A stretch of 64,000 nucleotides of DNA from Salvator merianae (GCA_003586115.2 QVOM02000034.1:13123730-13187729), one strand, 5' to 3'; counted from the stretch's first letter, positions 36,991 through 47,637 are shown. Translations and numbers: made by a program. The notes: generated from the letters alone by a model not told the origin.

Positions 36991-37335
36991 TATTGGTTAT
37001 CCTGGATCTCTTGGCGGCTTTTGACACCATTGATCATGATATTCTTCTGGAGAGACTGCAGAGTTTAGGAGTTGGAGGCACTGTGTTACAGTAGTTCTGC
37101 TCCTATCACCAAGGCCAATTCCAGAGGGTAGATGTGGGAGATTCCTGTTCATCATCGTGGGAACTCAGATGTGGGGTTCTTCAATGGTCAATCTTGTCAC
37201 CCATGCTTTTCAATATCTATATGAAGCTGCTGGAGAAGGTCATCAGGAAATTTGGAGTGAGAAGTCATCAATATGCAGATGACACCCAGCTCTACATCTC
37301 TGTGCCATCTGAATCAGGATAGGTGGCTGAAGTGC
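36991..37335 (+). mobile_element. Older L2-like LINE, right part
   Basis: Continues the older copy after the younger insertion: [20 protein letters not shown], then SILSPMLFNIYMKLLEKVI and QYADDTQLYISVPSESG. It fades out after ~37330, a little before the CR1 at 37.44 kb. Confidence 0.9.
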
Positions 37336-37439
37336 AGGACAGGTGCCTATGTTGTAGTCCTTAACCCTACCTCCTACACAAGTTAATTTACAGCTCAAAA
37401 TATATTTATGTTGTAATCAAAATATATTTATGTTGTAAC

Positions 37440-38575
37440 ATTTATGTTGAGTGGAAAGAAGTGAAAAGTGGGGTCCCGCAAGGTTCAGTACTAGGACCCC
37501 TGCTTTTTAATTTATTCATACATGATCTCGATACAGGTGTAAGTAGTGAGTTAGCAAAGTTTGCTGATGACACTAAATTACTCAGGGTGGTAATAACTGA
37601 AAGTGATTGTAAAGAGCTCCAGAGGGATCTCTTGACATTGGGTGAGTGGGCAATGAAGTGGCAAATGCACTTCAATCTTAACAAGTGCAAAGTGATGCAC
37701 ATTGGGACAAAGAACCCCAATTACACTTATAAACTGATGGGGGCCAAACTTTCTGTGACAGACCAGGAAAAGGATCTTGGGGTTCTGGTAGACAGCTCAA
37801 TGCAAGTGTCAACCCAGTGTGCAGCGGCAGTGAAAAAAGCAAATTCAATGCTAGGGGTAATAAGGAAGGGAATAGAAAACAAGTTGCCAAGTGTCATTGT
37901 GCCTCTTTACAAATCTATGGTAAGTCCATGCTTGGAATACTGTGTACAATTCTGCTCACCTCACTTCAGAAAGGATATTGTGGAACTGGAGAAGGTGCAG
38001 AAAAGGGCAACCAGTATGATCAAGGGGCTGGAACACCTTCCTTATGAAATCAAGCTGCAACGCCTTGGCCTCTTCAGCCTTGAAAAGCAGCATTTAAGAG
38101 GAGACCTGATTGAAGTATATAAAATCATGCATGGTATGGATAAGGTGGACAGAGAGAAGTTTTTTTCTCTCACACACAACACTAGGACCAGGGACACTCT
38201 CTGAAGCTGATGGGTAGGAGAGTTAGGACTGACAAGGGGAAGTATTTTTTCACCCAGAGGGTCTATGGAATTTATTACTGGATGAGGTGGTGACAGCAAT
38301 CAGCCTAGATAGCTTTAAGAAAGGATTGGACAGATTCATGGAGGTCAGGTGTATCAATGGCTACTAGAATGGATGCCTAAGTACTGCCTCCAGGTTGGAA
38401 AGACAGGCAGGATGTCTGTAAAACCATTTGCAGGGAGTCAAAAGCAGGTGAAGGTTTTGCCTCTATGTTCTGTTTGAGAATGCCCAGAAGCAATTGGTGG
38501 GCCACTGTGTGAAAGAGAATGCTGGACTAGATAGGCCGTGGCCTGATCCAGCAAGGGTTCTCTTATGTTCTTATC
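37440..38575 (+). mobile_element. CR1 LINE, 3' half with 3' UTR, long open frame retained
   Basis: An open frame from 37461 to 38204 (247 codons) covers the reverse transcriptase from SGVPQGSVLGPLLFNLFIHD through FADDTKL, KEDLGVLVDSS-like, LEYCVQFCSPHFRKDI and KGLEHLPYE to the C-terminus. The 3' UTR has GCCACTGTGTG, GCTGGACTAGAT and ends GATCCAGCAAGGGTTCTCTT then ATGTTCTTAT at ~38573. It is 5'-truncated, as is typical, and the least decayed CR1 here. The FADD catalytic motif is intact. Confidence 0.92.
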
Positions 38576-39307
38576 CTTAGCTCGGCTTCCTAAGTTTGCA
38601 AGCCACACACCAAACTCAAGAAGGCATATTTCTGTGTTGACATGTATAAAATTGTGTATTAAAACACAATAAGAGGTACATTTGCTGCCCTGGGTGACTA
38701 TTATTTGGCATTTCTTAAAATAAATAAAATAAAGAAAAAAGGATTCCTAAGCTCCTGGTCATTTTCTCCAATGTTCCAATTGCCCCTCTGCTTTGAAACT
38801 GTGAGCTACAGAAGGTTCTGAGAGTTGCTTCAATAGTCAGACAACATCTTGCTTTTTTCCATAAACATCTGACTATTGTTGGGAAACACTAGGCGCCGAC
38901 ACAGAAGGCCCAAATTAATGTTGGATCACAGATCAGGTCTGAAAACTGTGTGGAGAGGCAAGACTTCTAACTGGAGATTTATCCATCCCACTAATTACAG
39001 TACTACTGCCTCAGGTTTTCAAACTTCCACCAAGGACAGGATGGATATAAATCAAATACATATCATGGGAAGTTACTGACTTTAGGAAAAAGCTTATCAC
39101 TTTTCCCCTGATTCTGCTGTGAAATAATAACTGGGGTACAAAGATTCACTGTTTCTTTTACCTATGTACCCAGCTCCAGCCCCTTTCTCGTAAAATGAAA
39201 CCACATTTGATGAACTGCTCAATTCTATTCAGCCAGTGATTAAATACAAATAAAGTTAACAAGGAATATTATTCTTGCTTGTGATTAAGTAAATAATAAA
39301 TACTAAC
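38576..39307. other. RTF2 intron 4, remaining sequence
   Basis: AT-rich intronic DNA beyond the CR1 end up to the donor of RTF2 exon 4. No exon or repeat body recognised. Confidence 0.45.
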
Positions 39308-39447
39308 CGATGCCTTCCATTCATTTCCAGTCCAACTACGGGGCAAATGAAACGCGCACTCTGAATGTCATCATATTTATCTCCCTTTGTATTCCCCTTG
39401 TCACCAGTCCAAGCAGGATTGTCTGTGAGATTCAGTTCAACAACATT
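39308..39447 (-). CDS. RTF2: RTF2 exon 4
   Basis: 140-bp minus-strand exon. Acceptor CTTTCAG ends at 39448 and the donor is GTTAGT after 39308. It reads NVVELNLTDNPAWTGDKGNT, then DIQSARFICPVVGLEMNGRH and two bases of a split Arg codon. It matches the centre of vertebrate RTF2 closely, with the CPVVGLEMNG zinc-site block. RTF2 restrains replication fork restart and is removed by DDI1/2 and the proteasome under replication stress; nuclear. Confidence 0.95.
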
Positions 39448-39879
39448 CTGAAAGAAAACAGATTCATCCATTCATTCTATTGAAAATATATTCATATTAC
39501 TGTTCATAAATATCTCACACTGGTTTACTACAATACAAGTTACTTTAAGAGAGATCCCCTGTAACAATATATCTTATTTCTTTACAAGTCTGCATTGCAG
39601 CCATTGAGTATATCCTGAAGTCCTACTTCTGACTGAAAATTTCAAACTCATTTGTCAAATATCAAGAGGTGAAAATACATTGCAGATACTTTGTAAACTA
39701 ACCGCACAATTTCAACACTCTAATTGCAACTAATCTACTATTATTATTTTAAAACTTAGTATTATCATGCTAAGCATCAGACACATAATAAAAGTTGTTT
39801 TTTTCTGCTATAATGTTTTTAATCTAAACAAGAAAAAAGGTGAAAAGAAAATGTAGAAGTTGTCTTTAGATCAGAAAGT

Positions 39880-40232
39880 GAGGGTCTTCTTGTAGTTCTG
39901 CTACTCTCAGAAGTGTGAGGAGTTGCCGTACGCAAGAGAGCCTTTTCTGTGGTTGCCCCTAGACTTTGTAACAATCTCCCAGCAGAGATTCACCAGGTGC
40001 CAACGCTATATGGTTTTTGATGTTTCATTAAAACATACCTCTTCACCTAGGCCTTTGATGGTAAGCTTCCCTATAATCCTGTTAGAGATAGGGTGGGGAG
40101 GGAAGGTTTTATTTTGTACTGTACTTTAATTATATTTTAAGTGTTACAGATTTTATTGTTTTACTGTTGTAACCCGCCCTGGAACCCTTGGGTGAAAGAT
40201 GGGATATAAATACTATAAATAAATAAATAAAA
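39880..40232 (+). mobile_element. L2-like LINE, 3' end only
   Basis: Contains the end of the L2 frame (GAGCCTTTTCTGTGGTTGCC, CCCAGCAGAGATTCACCAGG) and a 3' UTR with AACCCGCCCTGGAACCCTTG, GGATATAAATACTATAAATA and an AAAT tail. It is the same 3' end as at 22.1 kb and 36.9 kb. Confidence 0.85.
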
Positions 40233-40905
40233 AGAAACAAGTAGCAGTTTGACAAGATCCATTTTTCCTTATATTTTAAGACCCATGGTTCAGGGCTATG
40301 TGAAATAAGCAAGATTCTCCCATCCAATGCCAGTTCCAAATATGAAGCTAAGAAGAAAAAGAGAGATCTTTTCCTAATCTCAGACTAAGTTTCAAAAACA
40401 GAAAAAGTCAGGGATAAGAGCTGATCTCTTGGGGATGGGCAAGCAATTGTAACCACAAATGGACTCTTGATTATGGTTATGCTGGCCTTGGACCGTAATA
40501 AAATACTAATAGAAAACCTCACAGGGGATGAAGGAACTGAATAAGAAAGAAGGAAAATTACCTCAGGCATAAAGAAAAAAAATATCAAAAGAAAGGAGAA
40601 AGGAAGTATAAACTATGAAGAGAGTTGGGCCATTACACTGACTAGGTGACCTTGGATTATTTGGCCAGTGCTGACCCCCTTTGCAGTCACTGGCAAATTT
40701 GTACAAGCGATTTACAGGCTTGTCTCTGTTTCAAGATTTTCAGCAGCAGCTACAGCAGTCCCAAACTGAACAGGGTATGGATACAGTAACACTATGCTGC
40801 TATCAGGTTTGTACTGTTAATGTCATTAACATCTCCTGAATTGTACACAACAGCTACAGAATTTATCATCTAAGAACATCAGACGAGTTATAATCATATT
40901 TTTAC

Positions 40906-40999
40906 CTTAATACTTTTGATATGGGAAGCGGCCTCCACAAGGACTTTATCAGAAGCTTTATCCAGCAAAAATTCAATGACTGCATCTTTGTTGTAGAGC
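40906..40999 (-). CDS. RTF2: RTF2 exon 3
   Basis: 94-bp minus-strand exon, acceptor ATCCTAG and donor GTAAAA. With the two bases from exon 2 it reads RLYNKDAVIEFLLDKASDKV then LVEAASHIKSIK, close to mammalian RTF2 (GRLYNKDAVIEFLLDKSAEK). Phase 0 at its end. An alternative acceptor (TTTTTCACAG) 15-20 bases upstream would break the frame, so the ATCCTAG site is chosen. Confidence 0.95.
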
Positions 41000-41040
41000 C
41001 TAGGATAGGAAACATACTGTGAAAAACAGGCAAAACATGT

Positions 41041-41630
41041 GATTGAATTTTTTAAAAATATAATAGTTATTTATTTATTTACTTATTATTATCAAAATTC
41101 AAACATGAATGTCAACATCAACAATAAGAACACAACTGTCAACACTACATCAAGGTGATGGTGCTTCTGCAAAGCAAAAGGTAAGTGGATGGTAATTAGA
41201 TATGTGTATATTGGAGAAGGTGGGAGCATGGGTGAAGAAATTATGCCAAGTGGTGTAAAAAGCTATTTTGTCAGTTTGCCTTCTCTGAAGTTGTACTGCT
41301 ATGCAGTTCATTGTGGTGATCGACCAGAGGGTGGTGTATCAATGCTATAGAGATGGAGTGAGGTCAATTTCCAATTGGTATGAGTAACTTGCTTGGCTCC
41401 AAGAAGCATAATATCCAAAAGATGCCATGAGATTTGTGGGAGAGAGACTCCTTCATAATTCCATAGGAGGCAGAAGTTGGGAGACCAATGAATGGTAGCC
41501 TTAAGAATTGTTTCAATTTCAGTTTGAACATTTCTCCAGAATGCTTGAGTAAGCCGGCAATTCCACTACATATGACTGAAATGTATTAAAAGATTAGGAT
41601 TCAGTGAGAAAGAACAAAGAGTTGCTAAAT
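41041..41630. other. RTF2 intron 2, unassigned repeat-like sequence
   Basis: After an AT-rich TTTA/TTAT tract at ~41066-41090, sequence such as CCAGAATGCTTGAGTAAGCC then GGCAATTCCACTACATATGA looks like an antisense LINE 3' region. No protein block could be read, so it is left unnamed. Confidence 0.35.
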
Positions 41631-41635
41631 CTTAC

Positions 41636-41730
41636 CTGCCAAGCTCACAAGCAACTATAGGCCTGCTTAATTTTTCTTGGCTCAAAGTGCAGTAGTACCA
41701 CTGGGCAACCAATTCTGCATTTTTGTCAAC
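41636..41730 (-). CDS. RTF2: RTF2 exon 2
   Basis: 95-bp minus-strand exon, acceptor CCTCAG and donor GTAAGA. It reads VDKNAELVAQWYYCTLSQEK then LSRPIVACELG plus AG of a split Arg. This is the U-box-like N-terminal portion of RTF2, nearly identical to the mammalian protein apart from conservative changes (mammalian WNYCTLSQEILRRPIVACELG). Confidence 0.95.
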
Positions 41731-43780
41731 CTGAGGAATACATAAAATTAAACATATTTCAGAGAGAACAAAACAAAATCACTTCTTCTCAAAGCTAAAA
41801 CTACTTCCGTTATGCTTTCTCTCACTACCTGAAAACTAACCTGCCAAAAATAAGGTGCATACCATGTTTCAACAAATTAATGGAGAATAATTTGTGACTA
41901 TGTTATGGGACTAGCACTTTTTAAAAATAATATATTACTTCTTATGTTTCCAGTGATCTCTTCAAATTCCTGTGTATAAAGAAGCACTTCAAGCTGTTTC
42001 TCATTCCCTGCAATATCTGTATGCCCAACATGCCCAGAGATATATGACCCTTTTCCAGGCATCTAAAGAAGGAGGCATGTTCTTAGTATTTAGTCTGCTG
42101 AAAAATCAGAATTGTCCATAGTCTTTGAGAGTATATGTATGATCTTAACACATGAGGAATGAGGAAAAGTAGTCCATACGTCAACGTTTCAATTAAGGTC
42201 TACACCTTATGTTTAATTCTAAGATCAGTATTAATATCTTTCATCCCCATTTTACCTCATGAGTATAAATACACACACAGACTCACTTGGGAGAGTAGTT
42301 ATAGTTTAGTAGCAGGGAACATGCTTTGCAAGGTATACATCCCACAATTGATCTTGAGAATTTTCTAGTAGGGCTGGGCTATCTGCAGAGCTACTGGCAT
42401 AACTCATGTGTTGACTTTAGTTCCCAATATGTTTACACGCTCAAATTTGAATTCATTTGACTCTCCAAAAAAGAACCTTCAAATAAATGCTTCTAGCTCA
42501 CTTTTTTGTCCATGTAAATATTTAGAACTATTTACAATGATGCAATTCCACCAATGGAATACAGCAACCATTCAAAGGCAGAGATTAATGTTTTTAAAAA
42601 GTTTCTGAACCCTGACTATCTTTTGAGCTCACCTATAATACCTACACTAGTACTCTGTAAGGCAGTTACAAAAATCAACCTCAATAAAGGAATAATTGAA
42701 TGTGGAAATAGGAAATAAATCACTTTTCTAAAAGATGTCGACAGAATATAACACTGATTTAAAAAAATAAGCATGGTTTTCAATTTTAAATTCCACTTTT
42801 TTAAAATGATATTGTTTGTCTTTATGTATTTTGTACATGTTTGTATGTATCTTTTAAAACTGTTTTTATCTATGTTTTAATAGATAATTTGTAAACCACC
42901 CACAAAACTTCAGTTATTGGGCAACCACACAAAGAAGAGAAATACCTCTTTATTTACTTACTCTCCCCATAAACAGTTTAATATTAATTAACACAATCCT
43001 CCATAACAGCTATAGGCAAACGCTAGGAAAACAGATACAGCCATATGCACCTGCGAAGAACAAACTCATCAACTAACCCACTGCTATTACTGGCCAACTC
43101 AAAGCCTCGTTTGTGACACTTAACACAAAACAAGGTACCAGAGGTACTGCTTTCACATGATAGCTGAAACCTTGCAACATTTAAAGGGCTTCAGTTTAAA
43201 CAAAATATCTGAAGGGCTTCAGATTGCCATATGCAATCCATGGGGCATTTACTTTTAACAGTTTTTATTAGATTGGGGAGTATCAACAGATGTTGCCTAC
43301 ATCACAAGTTATACCTTGGGAAAGTCCCTTTTCTGTACAACCTCTAAAGATGCCGAAACCCTAACTCAGATTCTATGTGCAAATCTTAGGAATGACAGTG
43401 CAAGCATGGACGGCCGGAAAACGTGTCAAAATTTCAGACAACGTAAACAAACTATATAATCATCCAGATGCAGCTTTACTACATTTCCACCGTTCTTCGC
43501 CAGTGGCTAGCCTGCCTCAAAAGAATTCTAATTCAGCCTGTAGGACCATATACTTAAGGACAGCTCTGCTCCACAGGTTGTTTTTTTTCTCCCTCTTCCC
43601 AGATGCGAGCTTGTGTCCTCCTAGCGTAGACTTTGAGACTCAGTTTCCAACTACTCGCCTCTCTTGCCTTTCCCCACCCAGGCCTGGAAAGCCTTTAAGA
43701 GTCCACCCTTCCCTCGCAGCTTAGGCCTTGAGGCCTTTCTGCCAGTCGAAGCCCTCCTCGCGTAGACTTTCCAAAAGCAC
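41731..43780. other. RTF2 intron 1
   Basis: AT-rich in its 5'-distal part, becoming GC-rich toward exon 1. No other exon recognised. The open frames at 43377-43724 (plus) run through the CpG-rich region and are probably chance. Confidence 0.5.
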
Positions 43781-43849
43781 CTTTTCGACCTTGCGAGGAC
43801 CCTTCACCAATTCGTGCCTCTTGGGAATGGTTCCCCCGTCGCAACCCAT
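43781..43849 (-). CDS. RTF2: RTF2 exon 1 with start codon
   Basis: The ATG at 43849 starts MGCDGGTIPKRHELVKGPRK then VEK, the conserved N-terminus of RTF2. The exon ends AAG before GTGCTTTT. This is a weak splice donor (only GTG rather than GTAAG), yet it is the exact position at which mammalian exon 1 ends and phase with exon 2 is kept. The five visible exons give 159 codons of about 306 expected. The start lies inside the CpG-rich promoter region. Confidence 0.94.
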
Positions 43850-44120
43850 TTTCCCCAAATGTATCCCTCCCTCGCGCTTCCTTGTTTCTCAAAAACAAAA
43901 CACTTCCGGTTCCGGTCTCGGGAGAAGCGTACTTCCGCCGGAGAAACAACAAGAGGCGAGGGATGATTACGCAAGCTACTCGCGTTCCGCAGTCGTAATC
44001 AAGGGGTTTAAAACAACGGCTTTCTGAATGTTTCTGGACTGCAACTCCCAGCAGTCTCTGCCTGGGAATGGAATGCTGGGAGTCCAAGAACATTTGGAGG
44101 GCCGGAGCTCGATATCTTAG
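43850..44120 (-). promoter_or_regulatory. RTF2: RTF2 CpG-rich promoter with ETS-like sites
   Basis: This is the only CpG-dense stretch of the window. Just upstream of the ATG are ACTTCCGG at 43904-43911 and ACTTCCGCCGG at 43931-43941; their reverse complements contain CCGGAAGT and GCGGAAGT, the ETS/GABPA core typical of housekeeping promoters. No TATA box is evident. A broad-start, constitutive promoter is inferred. Confidence 0.65.
44037..44054 (+). promoter_or_regulatory. ZNF143/THAP11-like motif near RTF2 start
   Basis: GACTGCAACTCCCAGCAG resembles the SBS element bound by ZNF143/THAP11 (ACTACAAYTCCCAGVA), with one mismatch in ACTACA. It lies about 190 bp upstream of the RTF2 ATG. A second candidate is at 44190-44206. 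Confidence 0.45.
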
Positions 44121-44189
44121 CTGTTACCAATCAGAATGGGAAAACTAAATTGCTTTGGTCCTTTGCCTTCTGGCTACTGTAACTGAGAA

Positions 44190-44206
44190 TCATGGGAGAT
44201 GTAGTC
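44190..44206 (-). promoter_or_regulatory. Second ZNF143/THAP11-like motif
   Basis: Reverse complement reads ACTACATCTCCCATGAT, close to the SBS consensus, with the ACTACA half intact. Two such motifs within 160 bp upstream of a CpG promoter are unlikely to be coincidence, though one may be repeat-derived. Confidence 0.45.
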
Positions 44207-45370
44207 CCTTAAACGAAAGATTGATTTATAAAGTGTTATTAGGATCCTAAGATACCAGGCTTACGCTTCTGATCGATGATGGTGTGGTATTCGTAAGACA
44301 ACTTGATGTTTGCTCCAAGATATACAGCAAAATTGGTTATAAGGTTGAAGGAAAGCCTCGCTTTTCAGTGAGGTTTGTATTCAATGAAACTGCGCAAGAC
44401 AAGATAGGATAGAACTGGAAAGTTGCCAGAGTTTGTGTGTTACCCACCATCGTCCTTTAAAAATGAAAACTTTATTTGGGACTCGTGTTCATATTAAAAC
44501 ACAGTAGTATTATTTGATTGCTTTATGTAGAAATGAGCACTTAACGGCCATATCTTCTGTGTGTGTCTCTCTCGTAGTTATACCTTTAATCCATTTTAGG
44601 TTCGCATTCAGAATGCGAGAAAATATTAGCAAAGGGGCAAGCGGATTTTCTTCCTAATTTAACCCTAGGGATTCAAGCCTGGGGACTCTGGTTATAGCTT
44701 AAAACTCAAAAACCACTACACTGTGTGGATTTACTTGCAGCCAACTCCGTAAGGTATAAAATCCCCATTTATGCTTCGCTTGTGTTTTTTTTCCACATTA
44801 TCTAACCGTCACAGGGTTGTTGTGAGATTCACATGAAAGAGAAGAAGATAACGTGGACGCCATGAGCTACTTAGAAAGAGGGAGGTTATATTAATATAAT
44901 ACTGTAACTAATAATATGTAAATATCCTTGAGTATAAAAAAATTATATCCTTGAATAACTTAGGTGACTGTTTTAACTCCCTTAAAGACATACTTGCTAG
45001 AACAGTCTCAAGAAATTCTGCTCTTTTGTTTAAAGCAGAATTACACGAACAGCTCACATTTTCCAGATTATTGCTGAAAACCCATGGTTTGTACTTATCT
45101 TCCAGCAGATGGCCAACTTTCCACTGTCAGCCTGGATATTTTTTTATTACTAATACAAAGGAATTGCCCAATAATAATGTGATGTTAGATTTGAAATCTT
45201 GTGTGCTAACTGTTATTACATAGATGGGCATCTTCGTTCATCCTGCACCCCTTTCTATCAACTGTTTTCTGTACCCTCAGTCTCCTTAAACTTCAAAATG
45301 CTTTTTTATCGATTGGTATTCCTTATAGTGAACATGAACTTATGCAAACTTCTGGATATAATAGAGGACA
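44207..45370. other. Intergenic DNA between RTF2 and CASS4
   Basis: AT-rich; no gene recognised. The open frame 44951-45223 has no known motifs. Confidence 0.4.
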
Positions 45371-45432
45371 GAAGGGCCCGGCCTGCTGTGGTCCATGGGG
45401 TCATGAAGAGTTCGATGTGACTGAACAACAGT
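45370..45432 (+). mobile_element. BovB-type 3' tail (BovB or SINE using its tail)
   Basis: GGTCCATGGGGTCATGAAGA then GTTCGATGTGACTGAACAAC matches the conserved BovB 3' end (GGTCCATGGGGTC.C.AAGAGTCGGACACGACTGA), which reptile SINEs also share. Only about 60 bp are present. Confidence 0.7.
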
Positions 45433-45667
45433 GCTCCTTATAGGGTGATGAAGGATGTAAGACATCCATCTGGTATCTCAAAGGATGCCATAGCTGTTAA
45501 ACAGATGATCTCTCTTTAGGTGAGATTGTTGCTTTTAGTTCTGGGTGGGAAGCCTCTTCTTCACCCACCTATCCCAGATAAAGTAATCAGTTTTTGTCAG
45601 CAGACATTCTGCATTGACATTCTGAAAACTGTATCTTTAATGTAGAAAACACCAAAAAAAATCACAC

Positions 45668-45682
45668 GGGGGGGGGGGGGGA
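45668..45682. repeat. Poly-G run
   Basis: About 13 consecutive G. Similar runs occur at 11279, 36558 and 58734. They are real homopolymers or sequencing-length uncertain sites; the length should not be trusted. Confidence 0.7.
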
Positions 45683-45752
45683 GAATCATGGCATAAATAC
45701 AATTTTATGAGGAGATTATATACCTTTTAATAGGTAGACACGAACTGCCAGA

Positions 45753-45900
45753 TCAAATAATGGTGGCAGTCTGCCAGTGGGTCATCTAGTCCAGCAGCCT
45801 GTTCTCACAGTGGCCATCTAGCTGTGTATGGAAGCCCACAATGTCTTAGCAGGTGGTTATTAGAAGCCTACCATCAGTCATAAAGCTGCTGCTGCTGCTA
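45753..45900 (-). mobile_element. CR1 3' UTR fragment, antisense
   Basis: GGGTCATCTAGTCCAGCAGC then CTGTTCTCACAGTGGCCA... GTATGGAAGCCC is the reverse complement of the CR1 3' UTR, similar to the piece at 29.6 kb. Confidence 0.75.
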
Positions 45901-45934
45901 AAAGCAGTTCTTATTCATGTACTTTCCCCAATAT

Positions 45935-45988
45935 TTTATTTATTTTATTTATTTGCATTTTTATCCCGCCCTATACCTGAAGGTCTCA
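45935..45988 (-). mobile_element. L2 3' tail, inverted, at the left edge of another L2
   Basis: ATTTGCATTTTTATCCCGCC then CTATACCTGAAGGT is the reverse complement of the L2 end at 47.57-47.61 kb (CCTTCAGGTATAGGACAGGA then TAAAAATGCAAA). Together the two tails form an inverted repeat that brackets a plus-strand L2. Confidence 0.8.
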
Positions 45989-47612
45989 CTATATGCCCAC
46001 TAGATCCTTGCCCTTCTTGGTTGATAAAAGCTAACAAGGAGAGTGTGACCGGATGGGTCCAAGGAGTAGTAAATGCCTCCTTGAGAGATGGGGTGGTCCC
46101 ACTGGCTCTTAAAGAGGTGGTGGTACGGCCCTTCCTCAAGAAGTCCTCCCTGGATCCAGATGATTTAAACAACTATCACCTGGCAGCCAACATACCATTT
46201 TTGAGCAAGGTGTTAGAGAGCGCCATAGCTGTTCCAACTACAATCATGCTTGGAAGAAGCTGATTATCTAGACCCATTTCAGTCTGGCTTCAGATCTGGT
46301 TATGGCACAGAAACCACCTTGGTCACTCTACTTGATGACTTTCTCCAGGAGAAAGACAAAGGGAATGTGTCTCTATTGGTTCTCCTGGATCTCTCGGTAG
46401 CTTAACACCATTGATCATGATATCCTCCTGGAGAGACTATGGAGTTTAGGAGTTGGAGGCACTGTGTTGCAGTGGTTCCACTCCTATCTCCAAGGCCGAT
46501 TCAGAAGGTAGTTGTGGGAGATTCCTGCTCGTCATCCTGAGAACTCAGGTGTGGGGTTCCTCAGGGGTCAATCTTATCTCCCATGCTTTTCAATATTTAT
46601 ATGAAGCACTGGGGGAAGTCATCAGGAGATTTGGAGTGAGATGTCATCAATATGCAAATGATACACAACTTGGTATATCTATGCCATCTGAATCTGGACA
46701 GGTGCCTAGAGACAGTAATGGGCTGGATGAGGGCCAATAAATTGAAGCTGAATCCAGACAAGATGGAGGTACTGTGTGTCACAAGGTCTTGGCTTCATGA
46801 AGTTGGAAAGCATCTGACCCTTGATGGGGTTGCTTTGCCCTAGAAAGGACAGGTGCGGAATCTGGGTGTACTCTTGGACTCTATGCTTACACTTGAAACT
46901 CAGATGGAGGCAGTGGCCAAGATTGCATACCTCCCGCTATGGCTGGTTCACCAACTACGACAGAGTTGTACGACAACTTCTGGACAGAGACAATATGGCC
47001 ACAGTAATCCATGCTTTGGTAGCTTCCAGATTGGATTACTGTAACACACTTTACATGGGGCTGCCCTTGAAGATGGTTCGGAAGCTGCAACTGGTGCAGA
47101 ATGCAGCAGCGAGACTGCTGACTAGAATGGCTGGCCAGATGCATATCATGCCAGTCTTAAAAGAACTGCACTGGCTGCCAATTCACTACCAAGCCCAATT
47201 CAAGGTATTAACCTTAACCTATAAGGCCCTAAATGGCTTGGGACCCAAAAACCTACAGGGGCGTCTTCTCTCATATCAGCCTGCCCGTGCCTTAAGATCT
47301 GCAGATGAGGCCCTCCTGGTTGTACTACTACCTTCAATAACTAAAGGGGTGAGCATCTGGGATCAGGCCTTTTCAGTGGTGGCCCCCAGTCTGTGGAACA
47401 CTCTGCCCCTGAGGTGCATCAAGCTTCTTCACTTTACATCTTTAAAAGAGCACTAAAGATGCACCTATTTACTCTTGCCTTTAGCTAAGGGTACAGCTTT
47501 CCCTCCCTACTTTCAGGCTACTGTTTTATTGTGTGCCTTTTACGTTTTTTTTTGTAATTGTTGTAACCCACCCTTCAGGTATAGGACAGGATAAAAATGC
47601 AAACAAATTAAT
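45989..47612 (+). mobile_element. L2-like LINE, reverse transcriptase to 3' tail
   Basis: Starts with DPCPSWLIKANKESVTGWVQ then GVVNASLRDGVVPLALKEVV, the block before reverse transcriptase. It continues through FDTIDHD-like (46405), a FNIYMK...FGVRCHQYANDTQL segment (46590-46670) and an intact 211-codon end frame at 46821-47456 (VQNAAARLL, LKELHWLPIHYQAQFKV, TYKALNGLG). The 3' UTR ends in TAAAAATGCAAAC. 5' truncated at the endonuclease boundary. Note YAND instead of YADD, a changed catalytic motif. Confidence 0.9.
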
Positions 47613-47637
47613 ATATATATATATATATATATATATT
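47611..47637. repeat. (TA)n microsatellite at LINE tail
   Basis: About 12 TA units directly following the L2 3' end, probably grown from its A/T-rich tail. Confidence 0.85.

Noticed and set aside
43377..44093. Open frames on both strands over the CpG-rich region
   Set aside because: Overlapping frames arise from GC-rich sequence with few stops; they overlap RTF2 exon 1 and match nothing.
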